DNA of 52,265 nucleotides from Bacteroidota bacterium (GCA_018268035.1 JAFDXI010000056.1:1-52265), one strand, 5' to 3'. Counted from the first letter of the stretch, positions 7,870 to 16,061 are shown. Numbers and translations are program-made. Notes: generated from the letters alone by a model not told the origin.

Positions 7870-8637
7870 TTACAAATCCTTTTTCTGAAACTTTCTTGTG
7901 CTGAGCCAAAGCGGGATAATTACCCAGAGCAACAAAACAAAGCCTGCAACTACAGAGCCGACATGAGAGCCAAAAAAATCTTTGAAGATTGCACCGGTAT
8001 AACCCATTAATGCTGAAACATCCATTTGTAATAAAATTAAAATGCGGCATAAATCAACCGGGTTGAATGCGCTGGTGAAAATCATAAATTTATCCAATGG
8101 ATAGTCTTCAAACTGGAAGAGTATAAACAATATCAGGCCATCAAAAATCAGTGCAAAAAACAACCATATCATGATGGTGATGCCAATGCCTTTTGCTTTA
8201 TCGCGGGTAAGTACTGCAGCGAGTAAGGCAATTGCTACAAAAATCACGGACAGGACAATGCCTGTGATGATCATTATTATTCCGGTAGAGGTAGGTTGGT
8301 AAATAATTATGGGAATGCCTGCGCCAACGAAAAATGCAATGCTTAATGCTGCGGCAAGGCCATAGAAAAGACTAAGCCAGATTGATTTTCTTTTTAACGG
8401 CTGGCTCACCAGCAGCTCAATAAATTCAGCGCTGTTATAAACATAAATAGCGGAAAAAATAATTGATGTCAGCGGCACTATTAGCAATGTAATATTTAAT
8501 AAACTCAGCATGCCTTTAGATGCATCGTCCTGCAACATAAATAAACTGAATGAAATGACCATCAATAATAATGTATAAGCCAGCACAATTTTATTGCGCA
8601 AAATATCTGCTGTTACGTATTTAAATATCTTTTTCAT
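7870..8637 (-). CDS. nosY: NosY-like ABC-2 permease
   Basis: A 255-aa membrane protein with about six helices, starting with the amphipathic segment MKKIFKYVTADILRNKIVLAY. It has the ABC-2 permease feature AEFIELLVSQPLKRKSIWLSLFYG, and ends with a helix and the basic tail LSTRKFQKKDL. With NosF it should form the transporter that supplies NosD with a sulfur species or otherwise drives assembly of the NosZ CuZ site. Its start overlaps the nosF stop by 4 nt (ATGA), indicating translational coupling. It is the last nos gene of the run; the hemoglobin gene follows after 108 nt. Confidence 0.88.
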   Translation of the reverse strand: MKKIFKYVTADILRNKIVLAYTLLLMVISFSLFMLQDDASKGMLSLLNITLLIVPLTSIIFSAIYVYNSAEFIELLVSQPLKRKSIWLSLFYGLAAALSIAFFVGAGIPIIIYQPTSTGIIMIITGIVLSVIFVAIALLAAVLTRDKAKGIGITIMIWLFFALIFDGLILFILFQFEDYPLDKFMIFTSAFNPVDLCRILILLQMDVSALMGYTGAIFKDFFGSHVGSVVAGFVLLLWVIIPLWLSTRKFQKKDL

Positions 8638-9347
8638 GCTGAATGATTATGCATTAAACTTACAATTGCTTTTGCCAGTTTTTGCTGGCCGGTTTCATTG
8701 CGGAGCTCATTAATATTTTTATGAAAACGAAGTTTACCATCCTGCATATATATCACTTGTGTAGCCAGTTCATCCAGGTCGCTCAAAATGTGTGAAGTGA
8801 TAATAACCAGCTTGCCGTTTTTTATTTTAGTTTTGATTTTTTCTTTTAAAATTTCTGATGCCACCGGATCTAATCCGGCAGTAGGTTCATCAAGAATCAA
8901 TACATCTGAATGAAATAAAAATGCAAGCGATGCACTTACTTTCTGACGGGTGCCTCCGCTTAAAGTCCGCATCCTTTTTTTCAGTATTTCATTTAAACCA
9001 AAACTTTCAATCAACTCTTCATCAAATGATTTATTATAAGCGCTGCGGATATCTTTTATCATGGATATCACCTGGCCAATGGTCATGTTTTCAGGATAAC
9101 GCCCTATCTGTGGCATATAACCAATGTGTTGCCTGTATTGCCAGTTGTGCAGGATGTTTTTATCGTTAAATGTAATGAACCCGCTGTCAGGTACCACCAT
9201 GCCTAAAATGCATTTGATTAAAGTGGTTTTTCCGCTACCGTTTGGTCCCATCAAAGCAATACATTCCCCTTTGGTAAAATTGACAGAGACATTATCTAAA
9301 GCACTGAGCTTACCAAATTGCTTGGTGAGGTTGCTTGCTATAATCAT
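8634..9347 (-). CDS. nosF: NosF-like ABC ATP-binding protein
   Basis: A 237-aa ATPase. It has a Walker A GPNGSGKTTLIK near residue 33, a Q-loop in YMPQIGRYPENM, the signature LSGGTRQKVSASLAF, Walker B VLILDEPTAGLDP and the switch His in IITSHILSDLDE. A basic region with LRNETGQQKLAKAIVSL ends the protein. It overlaps nosD and nosY by 4 nt on each side, so nosD-nosF-nosY form a coupled set. It energises the NosDFY complex needed for copper-sulfur centre maturation of nitrous oxide reductase. Similar ATPases serve other ABC-2 exporters; the neighbours decide the call. Confidence 0.9.
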   Translation of the reverse strand: MIIASNLTKQFGKLSALDNVSVNFTKGECIALMGPNGSGKTTLIKCILGMVVPDSGFITFNDKNILHNWQYRQHIGYMPQIGRYPENMTIGQVISMIKDIRSAYNKSFDEELIESFGLNEILKKRMRTLSGGTRQKVSASLAFLFHSDVLILDEPTAGLDPVASEILKEKIKTKIKNGKLVIITSHILSDLDELATQVIYMQDGKLRFHKNINELRNETGQQKLAKAIVSLMHNHSA

Positions 9348-10588
9348 AATGCTAATGGTTTCATTAATGGAAAATTATCTTTCAGGTTTTCAGGTATGAT
9401 ACCAGGTAATACTTTTTCGGTTTTGTCAAACAAGGTCACCATAAAACTCCTGAACAACATCATGGCTGAAGGGTTTCTTTCAACTATCATTGAAAACAAA
9501 CTTACCGGGCGATAAGGTACATCACCTATATTGTCTTTATTCAAATCATATCCTTCATATTTATCCCAGTAATTATGATCAAATTTATTCAACATCAAAC
9601 TGCCATTGGTGGCAATGTCAAATGTGTTGCCCTGGAAATTATTATAAAGAATATTGTTATCACTACAGCTTGCCTGCACCCGCATGGCCCAGCCATTATT
9701 GCTAAATATATTTTTTTCAACTTTTATTCTTGTAGTCCCTTCAGCATGTATGCCAATTGTATTTCTTAAAAAACGGTTATGATAGATATAACTGTCAGTA
9801 ATTTCTTTCAATAGCAGCCCGTATGCGCCATCGCCCCAGTTTTCAATAAAAGAATTATTTTCCATCTTTACACCATGAGAATACATAACTGCCACTCCAG
9901 AGCCATTTTGTTGAAACCTGTTTGATATATAAGTATCGTTATGTGAAAACATGAAATGCAATCCATAACGCAGGTTTTTTTCTGAAATATTATTTTGAAT
10001 GATAGAATTGGTTACAAATTCAAAATAAATTCCATCTCTGTGACCGGTAATAGTATTGTTGGCGATAATCAGACTATCGCCTTTCCAGCAATGAATGCCG
10101 TTGCCACTGTTTGATTCATTTGAATATGCTTTCAGTCTGTTATTTATTACAGTGCAATGGTTGCTTTTTTGTAGTAAAATACCCCAAAAAGCATCATCAA
10201 TAATATTGTTAGAGATAGTGACATAGTTAGCATTAAATACTTTTATAGCTGCGATATCATTAACATCTGATTTGCCGGAATGTTGCAGTTTAAAACCATC
10301 AATGGATACATAATCAGCTTTGACGGTAATGATTTGATATTGATGGTTGCCATCCAATACGGGTTGGCCATTGCCTTTAAGTATTACAGCTTTATCAATA
10401 ATGATTTCTCCTTCTTTATATAACCCTGTTTCTACTATAATGGTATCACCATTTTTGCAGTGCTGCAATGCTTGTTTGATGGAAGAAAATGGTTTGTTTT
10501 TTCCTACAAAATACGTGGCTGCATTAAGTGTGGGATGATAAAAGAAGCAACATGAAAAAAGAAATAATATGGTGATCATTGATTTCAT
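9344..10588 (-). CDS. nosD: NosD, periplasmic copper-maturation protein
   Basis: A 414-aa exported right-handed beta-helix protein. A Sec signal (MKSMITILFLFSCCFFYHP, cut near LNAA) precedes FSSIKQALQHCKNGDTIIVETGLY, the CASH/carbohydrate-binding-sugar-hydrolase opening. Many coils of the form NNxIxxNxxG follow (for example IIANNTITGHRDGIYFEF and VTISNNIIDDAFWGILLQ). In characterised systems NosD works with NosFY in the periplasm to build the tetranuclear CuZ centre of NosZ. The gene lies 6 nt after nosL and overlaps nosF by 4 nt. Its length matches the family. Confidence 0.92.
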   Translation of the reverse strand: MKSMITILFLFSCCFFYHPTLNAATYFVGKNKPFSSIKQALQHCKNGDTIIVETGLYKEGEIIIDKAVILKGNGQPVLDGNHQYQIITVKADYVSIDGFKLQHSGKSDVNDIAAIKVFNANYVTISNNIIDDAFWGILLQKSNHCTVINNRLKAYSNESNSGNGIHCWKGDSLIIANNTITGHRDGIYFEFVTNSIIQNNISEKNLRYGLHFMFSHNDTYISNRFQQNGSGVAVMYSHGVKMENNSFIENWGDGAYGLLLKEITDSYIYHNRFLRNTIGIHAEGTTRIKVEKNIFSNNGWAMRVQASCSDNNILYNNFQGNTFDIATNGSLMLNKFDHNYWDKYEGYDLNKDNIGDVPYRPVSLFSMIVERNPSAMMLFRSFMVTLFDKTEKVLPGIIPENLKDNFPLMKPLAL

Positions 10589-10594
10589 TGCAAT

Positions 10595-11026
10595 CTACTT
10601 TATCAGCTCATCCCAATTTAAAGGCATACCGCCTTTCAATTGTTGCATTACAACAGCAAGACTGTCTTTGTTATCAAATGCAGCCAAATTACCATTCATA
10701 GGGCTTTGCAATAAATCGGATTTATAAAACAGTAATTGTTCATCAACATTAATAAGGTTATGTCCATTACTAAAGTTTACTGCATACATATTTTTTATAT
10801 CTGCTTTTGAAACTGTATTTTCTTTTAAAAATGAAGTGAGGCAATGCAGATCATCAAATTTATAGACCTTGCCTTTAGTAGTGATTATTTCACCACCAAA
10901 CCTTGGATCAGTTATTGTCATTTTGCAAAAACTGCAGGCTTCTTTTCCAAGGTTAATAGGTTCAGGGCCATCAGCAGAACAGGATATAAAAAATAAAGTA
11001 ATTATAATAACAGTTAAATTCTTCAT
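10595..11026 (-). CDS. nosL: NosL, copper chaperone lipoprotein
   Basis: A 143-aa lipoprotein from the ATG at 11026. An upstream in-frame start at 11110 would place a Cys-rich stretch before the signal and lies deep in the preceding gene. The signal MKNLTVIIITLFFISCSADG has an FISC lipobox (Cys16). The mature protein carries ACSFCKMTITDPRFGGEI, where Cys31, Cys34 and Met36 form the Cu(I)-binding motif typical of NosL. KGKVYKFDDLHCLTSFL follows with a second Cys/His. It delivers copper for NosZ assembly at the outer face of a membrane. The start overlaps the upstream membrane-protein stop by 4 nt, so it is translationally coupled. Confidence 0.92.
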   Translation of the reverse strand: MKNLTVIIITLFFISCSADGPEPINLGKEACSFCKMTITDPRFGGEIITTKGKVYKFDDLHCLTSFLKENTVSKADIKNMYAVNFSNGHNLINVDEQLLFYKSDLLQSPMNGNLAAFDNKDSLAVVMQQLKGGMPLNWDELIK

Positions 11027-11619
11027 ACTAATTTTATTTCTTTTTTTGCAGCAAAAATTTCTGCAATCATACAGATTACTAAAATAGCAGCAGCAGCAAT
11101 GAATAACCATCCGCCGGTGTTGGGAATAGAGAATGCTTCAAAATTCAATAATTTTTTATAACCAATCAATGGAGGCTGATATGCCATACCGGGTACTTGA
11201 ATAGGTGCTTCCGGATTAAGTTCGTGCCCATAATTATATTCCCACCTCCAGAAATCAGCCATAGCTACAATACAAAAAAGAGTGAAAAGTATAGTGGTGA
11301 AATAAAACAAGCCTCTTTTATTGCGAATGGCAGTAAAAAAAGTCAGTACTGCAAAAAATATAATACAATAAGGCAATACAGTAAACTCAATAAAATCTCC
11401 TGCATGTAATGTCTTCATTCCAATATAGTGGTTCAGCCCATTGATAATATCCAAATCACCGCCAAGCTTGCCAGCAAAAATTTGTAGTGAAAGTCCTTCT
11501 GGATATTGTGGCGCTGATAGTTCTATTTCCCAAATAGGAAAAAATAAAACCATTACTAACAAAATAGCTGAGAGGAATATGGCTAATCTTGTCCAGATTT
11601 TTAATTTTTTCTTTTTCAT
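11023..11619 (-). CDS. Membrane protein between nosZ and nosL, unknown function
   Basis: A 198-aa integral membrane protein. Helix 1 follows the basic start MKKKKLKIWTRL (AIFLSAILLVMVLFFPIW). A periplasmic loop with LSAPQYPEGLSLQIFAGKLGG and GLNHYIGMKTLHAGDF comes next, then helices around LPYCIIFFAVLTFFTAI, LFYFTTILFTLFCIVAMADF and GGWLFIAAAAILVICMIA. A second exposed segment, WRWEYNYGHELNPEAPIQV, contains aromatic and His residues. The short periplasmic segments with HY/MKTLH could ligate copper or heme, but that is speculation. It overlaps nosL by 4 nt, so it belongs to the maturation operon. Its place after nosZ recalls NosB of clade II clusters, yet NosB is larger and I cannot equate them. 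Confidence 0.72.
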   Translation of the reverse strand: MKKKKLKIWTRLAIFLSAILLVMVLFFPIWEIELSAPQYPEGLSLQIFAGKLGGDLDIINGLNHYIGMKTLHAGDFIEFTVLPYCIIFFAVLTFFTAIRNKRGLFYFTTILFTLFCIVAMADFWRWEYNYGHELNPEAPIQVPGMAYQPPLIGYKKLLNFEAFSIPNTGGWLFIAAAAILVICMIAEIFAAKKEIKLV

Positions 11620-11750
11620 GCATACAAGCTTTTAGTATTAAAGACGGCCAAAAATTATGAGAAATAGTTTAATCGTCAGCGGCATTTTACTTTATTAAGT
11701 TTAAATCCACTGTAAAAAGATTAAAATAAAACTATCCTGCAAGAGTGTTA

Positions 11751-11808
11751 TAAAAGGGTGAGAATTTTATGGAAAATTGTGTGGCTGAAGCACAATATTC
11801 TCACCCTT
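11751..11808 (-). terminator. Hairpin terminator or attenuator after nosZ
   Basis: AAGGGTGAGAAT (11754-11765) and ATTCTCACCCTT (11797-11808) form a perfect 12-bp stem. Inside, ATTGTG (11776-11781) pairs with CACAAT (11791-11796), leaving a one-sided internal loop. Read in the direction of nosZ, the stem ends in TTTTATAA. It lies 10 nt past the nosZ stop, and no other nos promoter is obvious in 11620-11750. It may therefore terminate most transcripts, protect the nosZ 3' end, and let some read through to the maturation genes. Confidence 0.72.
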
Positions 11809-11818
11809 GTTGTTAAAT

Positions 11819-13819
11819 CTATTGAGATATTGAGGTGGTGTCTTTTCCACCTGGTGCTTTATCACCAGTTCCAAAAGCAAGAGGAACGTTACTGCCTTTT
11901 GGAGATATGCGAATGTACCCTGACATTTCCTGGTGCAATGCACTACAGAAGTCGGTGCAATAGAATGGATATATTCCTGGTTTTTCAGGCACCCATTTTA
12001 ATGTGCGGGTTTCACCAGGCATTACGAGCAACTCTGCAGTTTTTGCTGCTTTGATTGCAAATCCATGCGGAATATCCCAGTCTTGTTCCTGGTTGGTAAA
12101 ATGGAAATATACTTCATCACCTACTTGCACACCTTCAATATTATCCGGGGCAAGATGAGAACGGATGGCGGTCATATATACATGCACCTGATTGCCTTGC
12201 CTCACCACTTTTGCATTTGGTTCACCTTTGGTGGCATAAGGGTTTTCATTCTTCATGATGTCATAAATCTTCTGGCTTTTATCTTTTATTTTGCTTGCTT
12301 CTATTGCCTGTGCATAGTGTGGTTCACCTATTGTTGGAAAATCAAGAATTAATTGCATCTTATCACCAGAGATATCATATATCTGTGCACTTTGTGCCAG
12401 TTCTGGCCCTGTGGGCAGATAACGGTCTTTAGTGATTTTATTATAAGCAATTACATATTTTGCATTAGGCTTCTTAGTATCGCCACCGGGGATGCTTAAG
12501 TGACCAATGGAATAGTATGTTGGCGCACGGTCTAATACTTTCAGATCTTTAATATTCCACTTAACAATTTCTGAAGAAATAAAGAAAGAAGTATAAGCAT
12601 TTCCTTTACCATCAAACTCAGTATGCAAAGGTCCAAGGCCTGGTTTCTGCACTTCTCCATAAAGCACTGCATCATATTTCAAAACAGGGATGCCTTCATA
12701 AGTACCATCATAAGTTTTGTTGTTGATAGCATCCAGCATTTTAGTATAACTAAATACAGGAATCAATGCTGCCAGCTTACCAGAACCAACAATGTATTCA
12801 CCTGTTGGATCAACATCACAACCATGTGGTGATTTGGGACAAGGCATAAAATATGCTATGCCTGGTAATGACATAATATCTAATACAGTGACTTCAGTTT
12901 CGATTGTTGAAGTGGCTGTTTGAGTTTTTTCATCATAAATGTTATGTGCATATTTTACCTGTTGTTTTACACCTTTTCCCTGTTTAAGGTATTCTTCAGC
13001 TTTTTTCCAGTTAACAGCCATGATAAAGTCTTTATCACGTTGTGATGCGTTTACTTCCAGCAATGTATGTGCTTGTTCAGTATTGTAACAGGAGAAAAAG
13101 AACCAGTCATGAGAAGGCCCTTTGCCGGCATGGCTCAGGTCAAAGTTGACGCCCGGAGTTTTTAACTGGAAGGCAATTTTCATGTGACCATTATCTTTGT
13201 CAACACTCACAAAACTGATGGTGCCATTGAAATTCTTTTTGTAAGAACTGATAGGTACATCGCCATTTGCATTATCGAGTGGAACACTAAAGCGGGTACC
13301 AGCTACAATATACTCTGTATTTTCAGTAGTAAAAGGAGAGGAGTGGTTACCGGCGCTATTGGGTAATTCAAGAATTTCAGCAGTGTTATAGGTACTCAAA
13401 TCAATACGGGCCAGACGTGGTGTGTTGTTGCCATTAGCAAACACCCAGCGGCCATCAATTTCTCCGTTTGTTTGTGATGCTTCAATATGATGTAGATCAT
13501 CCCATGGTACAAAACCATGTGAAGTATTGAGCATAGCTTTTGTTTCTTCACTATAACCATATCCTGCTTGTGGATCTACTGAAAAAACAGGTATCACACG
13601 AAGCAGTCTTCCTGAAGGTAAACCATAGACACTCATTTGTCCACTAAAACCTCCGGAAACAAAGTCATAGAATTCATCATACTTACCTGGAGGCACATAA
13701 GCTTTTTGTGCCGCATCAGAGGTAACCGCATTAGCGGTGTTTTTTGGTTTGCAAGAGTATAAACCAGCCATTACCACCATTGTCATGGCAATGGTAGCCA
13801 GCATTGAAAAACGTTTCAT
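11819..13819 (-). CDS. nosZ: Nitrous oxide reductase, clade II (Sec/lipoprotein type)
   Basis: A 666-aa enzyme reducing N2O to N2 outside the cytoplasm. The N-terminus is a Sec-type signal ending LYSC (Cys23), a probable lipobox; there is no twin-arginine signal, which places it in clade II. The beta-propeller contains CuZ-ligand segments: DDLHHIEASQTNGEIDGRW, DLSHAGKGPSHDW, PKSPHGCDVDPTGEYIVG, LGPLHTEFDGKGNAY and SIGHLSIPGG. The C-terminal cupredoxin domain has the CuA motif CTDFCSALHQEMSGYIRI (around residue 620). The length is normal and all key Cys/His blocks are intact. It follows the cytochrome c gene by 23 nt and precedes a hairpin. No nir or nor gene is present in the window. Confidence 0.97.
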   Translation of the reverse strand: MKRFSMLATIAMTMVVMAGLYSCKPKNTANAVTSDAAQKAYVPPGKYDEFYDFVSGGFSGQMSVYGLPSGRLLRVIPVFSVDPQAGYGYSEETKAMLNTSHGFVPWDDLHHIEASQTNGEIDGRWVFANGNNTPRLARIDLSTYNTAEILELPNSAGNHSSPFTTENTEYIVAGTRFSVPLDNANGDVPISSYKKNFNGTISFVSVDKDNGHMKIAFQLKTPGVNFDLSHAGKGPSHDWFFFSCYNTEQAHTLLEVNASQRDKDFIMAVNWKKAEEYLKQGKGVKQQVKYAHNIYDEKTQTATSTIETEVTVLDIMSLPGIAYFMPCPKSPHGCDVDPTGEYIVGSGKLAALIPVFSYTKMLDAINNKTYDGTYEGIPVLKYDAVLYGEVQKPGLGPLHTEFDGKGNAYTSFFISSEIVKWNIKDLKVLDRAPTYYSIGHLSIPGGDTKKPNAKYVIAYNKITKDRYLPTGPELAQSAQIYDISGDKMQLILDFPTIGEPHYAQAIEASKIKDKSQKIYDIMKNENPYATKGEPNAKVVRQGNQVHVYMTAIRSHLAPDNIEGVQVGDEVYFHFTNQEQDWDIPHGFAIKAAKTAELLVMPGETRTLKWVPEKPGIYPFYCTDFCSALHQEMSGYIRISPKGSNVPLAFGTGDKAPGGKDTTSISQ

Positions 13820-13842
13820 AATTATTATTATTGTTTAGTTAT

Positions 13843-14319
13843 TTATTTAACGCCATCATTTTTGCGCATAAATTCAAGAATGTTGCGGGCATCTACATCT
13901 GTCAGGTTTTGATTGGGCATCCTGACAAGGCAAATTTCAAGTTGTGATTGCAATTCGGGATCTTTATCAATCATTGCATCAGGATTAGTGATGAAATTCA
14001 TGATCCATTCAGGTTTGTGTTTTTTAGTTACACCTAACCATCCTGGTCCTACTAATTTTTCATCAGTAAGTTTGTGGCAGGCTGAGCATTTTACTTCAAA
14101 TATTTTTTGCCCGGCATCTGCCATAGTAGTATTCAGCGAACCTACTTCTATATTTGAAAACTTTCCTTCGCCACGATGTGGATCATAGTCTGAAATTGAT
14201 TTTGTTTCTGTACCCTGTTCAGTGGTTTCGGTAGTGCCTGTACTATTATTGCTGCCGGCGCCGCCGGAGCAAGCATAGAGTAAGACTGTAATGATTGTAA
14301 TTGCAAGCGTTTTCTTCAT
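13843..14319 (-). CDS. Cytochrome c lipoprotein, likely NosZ electron donor
   Basis: A 158-aa lipoprotein (LLYAC lipobox, Cys17) with a 45-residue Ser/Thr/Gly/Glu-rich linker and one class I cytochrome c domain. The heme is bound by CSACH (Cys78, Cys81, His82). The distal Met is likely in LVRMPNQNLTDVDARN, and the last helix is NILEFMRKNDG. It is the first gene of the nos run and lies directly upstream of nosZ, so it probably passes electrons to the CuA site of NosZ at the same membrane surface. It should be regulated by the palindrome 54 nt upstream. The exact electron source (quinol dehydrogenase or bc1/ACIII) is not in the window. Confidence 0.93.
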   Translation of the reverse strand: MKKTLAITIITVLLYACSGGAGSNNSTGTTETTEQGTETKSISDYDPHRGEGKFSNIEVGSLNTTMADAGQKIFEVKCSACHKLTDEKLVGPGWLGVTKKHKPEWIMNFITNPDAMIDKDPELQSQLEICLVRMPNQNLTDVDARNILEFMRKNDGVK

Positions 14320-14344
14320 ATAAATACTTGTTTTTAATGTGATG

Positions 14345-14390
14345 CAAGATTAAATTGGAAATGTTTTTTTTGTTATGACTTCTGTCATAA
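14345..14390 (-). promoter_or_regulatory. nos promoter with an 18-bp palindromic operator
   Basis: TTATGAC-TTCT-GTCATAA (14373-14390) is a perfect palindrome with a 4-bp spacer, the layout of Crp/Fnr-family sites with TGAC/GTCA half-sites. Its centre lies 33 bp upstream of the centre of TAATCTTG (minus strand, 14352-14345), a 5-of-6 match to the TAnnTTTG -7 element. No -33 TTG is present. Predicted transcription starts near 14340, about 20 nt before the cytochrome c ATG. Confidence 0.68.
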
Positions 14391-14819
14391 AAATAAAAAA
14401 AATTAAATGATTTTTATCACGCATTTATAAATTAAGTTTCTAAAAATTTGCCGACCTTGTAAAGTATAGCCTTTTTTATTGTGCCATGAAAGAATTATGT
14501 GGTAAAAATGACATGTTTATATCAATGTTATTCACATGATTAATTATTTGTTTTTATAGAAACGTTGCATAAATGAAAGTGTCAGGGAATAACTGTAACT
14601 GTGTGCAGGTATGGGGCGTATAACCTGTTTTTATATGGTTATTTTATTTGACCTGAGGTTTTGTATGCTATTATTGGAAACTTAGATAACGCTACGAGAA
14701 ACACTTTGTGGTTATCTGCTTTTGTAATTAGTTTCCCTTAATAACAAATCAACCTGTATGTTGGATAAATATTCATGAGTAATGTTTAAACTATTTTGAT
14801 TAAAATGAAAATTTTTTAA
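14391..14819. other. Gene-free spacer between divergent nos and membrane-protein genes
   Basis: About 430 nt of AT-rich DNA with no credible ORF; the longest in-frame ATG stretch found by eye is 17 codons at 14486. A TTGAT-TAAA-ATGAA sequence (14796-14809) resembles an Fnr box but ends only 10 nt before the next start codon. I see no tRNA, terminator or repeat. Confidence 0.5.
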
Positions 14820-16061
14820 ATGATTATCAGTTTGAGAAAATGGTTCAGGGTTGCTGTTTTTAATTTATTGCTTGTATCGGTGCTGGGAATTATAATGCGT
14901 TATAAAATTGCTTTCAGTCTTCCCTTTATCAACCAGAAGTATTTTTTGGAGGCTCATTCTCATTTTGCATTTTCCGGATGGGTAACACAAGCGCTAATGG
15001 TGCTTATTGCCACTTATATTGAAGGAAAACTATCCTCATTCTCACTAAAAAAATATAATCGTTTATTTTTCGCGAATTTAATTACCGCTTTTGGCATGTT
15101 GATAAGTTTTCCTCTCCAGGGATACGGGTTGATCTCAATCATTTTTTCAACGTTGTCAATTTTTGTTTCTTATGCTTTTGCTTTTACTGTGTGGAATGAT
15201 TTGAAATTAATTCAGGAAAAATCAATCTCCCATTTATGGATAAAATCTGCTTTGATCTTTAATGTGATTTCATCTGCAGGTCCATATATCCTTTCCTATA
15301 TGTTGGTAACAAACAATATTGTACAACATGTATATTTGGCATCAACTTATTTTTATCTGCACTTTCAATACAATGGCTGGTTTTTCTTTACATGTATGGG
15401 TTTGTTGTCTGACAAATTGAATCCTCAGCAATTTTCGGAAAAGCTGAAGAGGAATATTTTTTATGCTTTCTTTTTTGCCAGCATCCCTGCATATTTTTTA
15501 TCTGCTTTATGGTTGCCCATACCCACCTGGTTATATATTATTATTGTGCTGGCTGCATTTACCCAAATCAGTGCATGGGTAGTTTTTTTAGTAAAATTGT
15601 TTTCAAAATATCAACCATTCTTTGAGATACAACCAAAAATTGTAACCTATCTCTTAACCTTGTCTTCAATAGCGCTTAGCATAAAATTGTTGTTACAACT
15701 TATTTCAACCATTCCTGCTTTAAGCACATGGGCTTTTGGTTTCAGGCCAATTGTAATTGGCTATCTCCACCTGATATTCCTTGGTGTTTTCAGTATTTTT
15801 ATTCTATCCTATGGGTTGGATAAAAAATATTATAGCATAAATAAAAAAGTGATAACAGGCAGTTGGATTTTTGTTACCGGGATTATTTTAAATGAATTGA
15901 TTTTAATGTTACAAGGCCTTGATGCTATTGTCTATACCAATGTGCCGTATGAAGTTGAAGCATTGTTAACCGCCGCTATCATAATGTTTACAGGATTAAT
16001 GATATTGGTGTTTTCACAAACAAAGGAAGGTGTGAAAATACCACACGAAATCAATCATTAA
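14820..16061 (+). CDS. Polytopic membrane protein with conserved-type His residues (heme-copper oxidase subunit I/NnrS-like)
   Basis: A 413-aa protein with about 12 hydrophobic helices. Three helices carry His in settings seen in membrane heme proteins: FLEAHSHFAFSGWVTQALM in helix 2, FYLHFQYNGWFFFTCMG in the middle, and VIGYLHLIFLGVFSIF in a late helix. This resembles a reduced heme-copper oxidase/NorB or NnrS layout, but the full set of six metal-ligand His is not visible, so I do not call it an oxidase. It is divergent from the nos operon across a 500-nt spacer. Related Bacteroidota proteins often lie near denitrification or oxidase genes. A role in NO or oxygen metabolism is an inference; a transporter is an alternative. 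Confidence 0.5.
   Translation: MIISLRKWFRVAVFNLLLVSVLGIIMRYKIAFSLPFINQKYFLEAHSHFAFSGWVTQALMVLIATYIEGKLSSFSLKKYNRLFFANLITAFGMLISFPLQGYGLISIIFSTLSIFVSYAFAFTVWNDLKLIQEKSISHLWIKSALIFNVISSAGPYILSYMLVTNNIVQHVYLASTYFYLHFQYNGWFFFTCMGLLSDKLNPQQFSEKLKRNIFYAFFFASIPAYFLSALWLPIPTWLYIIIVLAAFTQISAWVVFLVKLFSKYQPFFEIQPKIVTYLLTLSSIALSIKLLLQLISTIPALSTWAFGFRPIVIGYLHLIFLGVFSIFILSYGLDKKYYSINKKVITGSWIFVTGIILNELILMLQGLDAIVYTNVPYEVEALLTAAIIMFTGLMILVFSQTKEGVKIPHEINH

Noticed and set aside
14486-14539. 17-codon ORF (MKELCGKNDM...) in the nos spacer
   Set aside because: Too short, with no ribosome site, hydrophobic signal or conserved context.
14796-14809. TTGAT-TAAA-ATGAA before the membrane protein at 14820
   Set aside because: It resembles an Fnr box at 9 of 10 positions but ends 10 nt before the start codon, leaving no room for a promoter downstream of an activator site.
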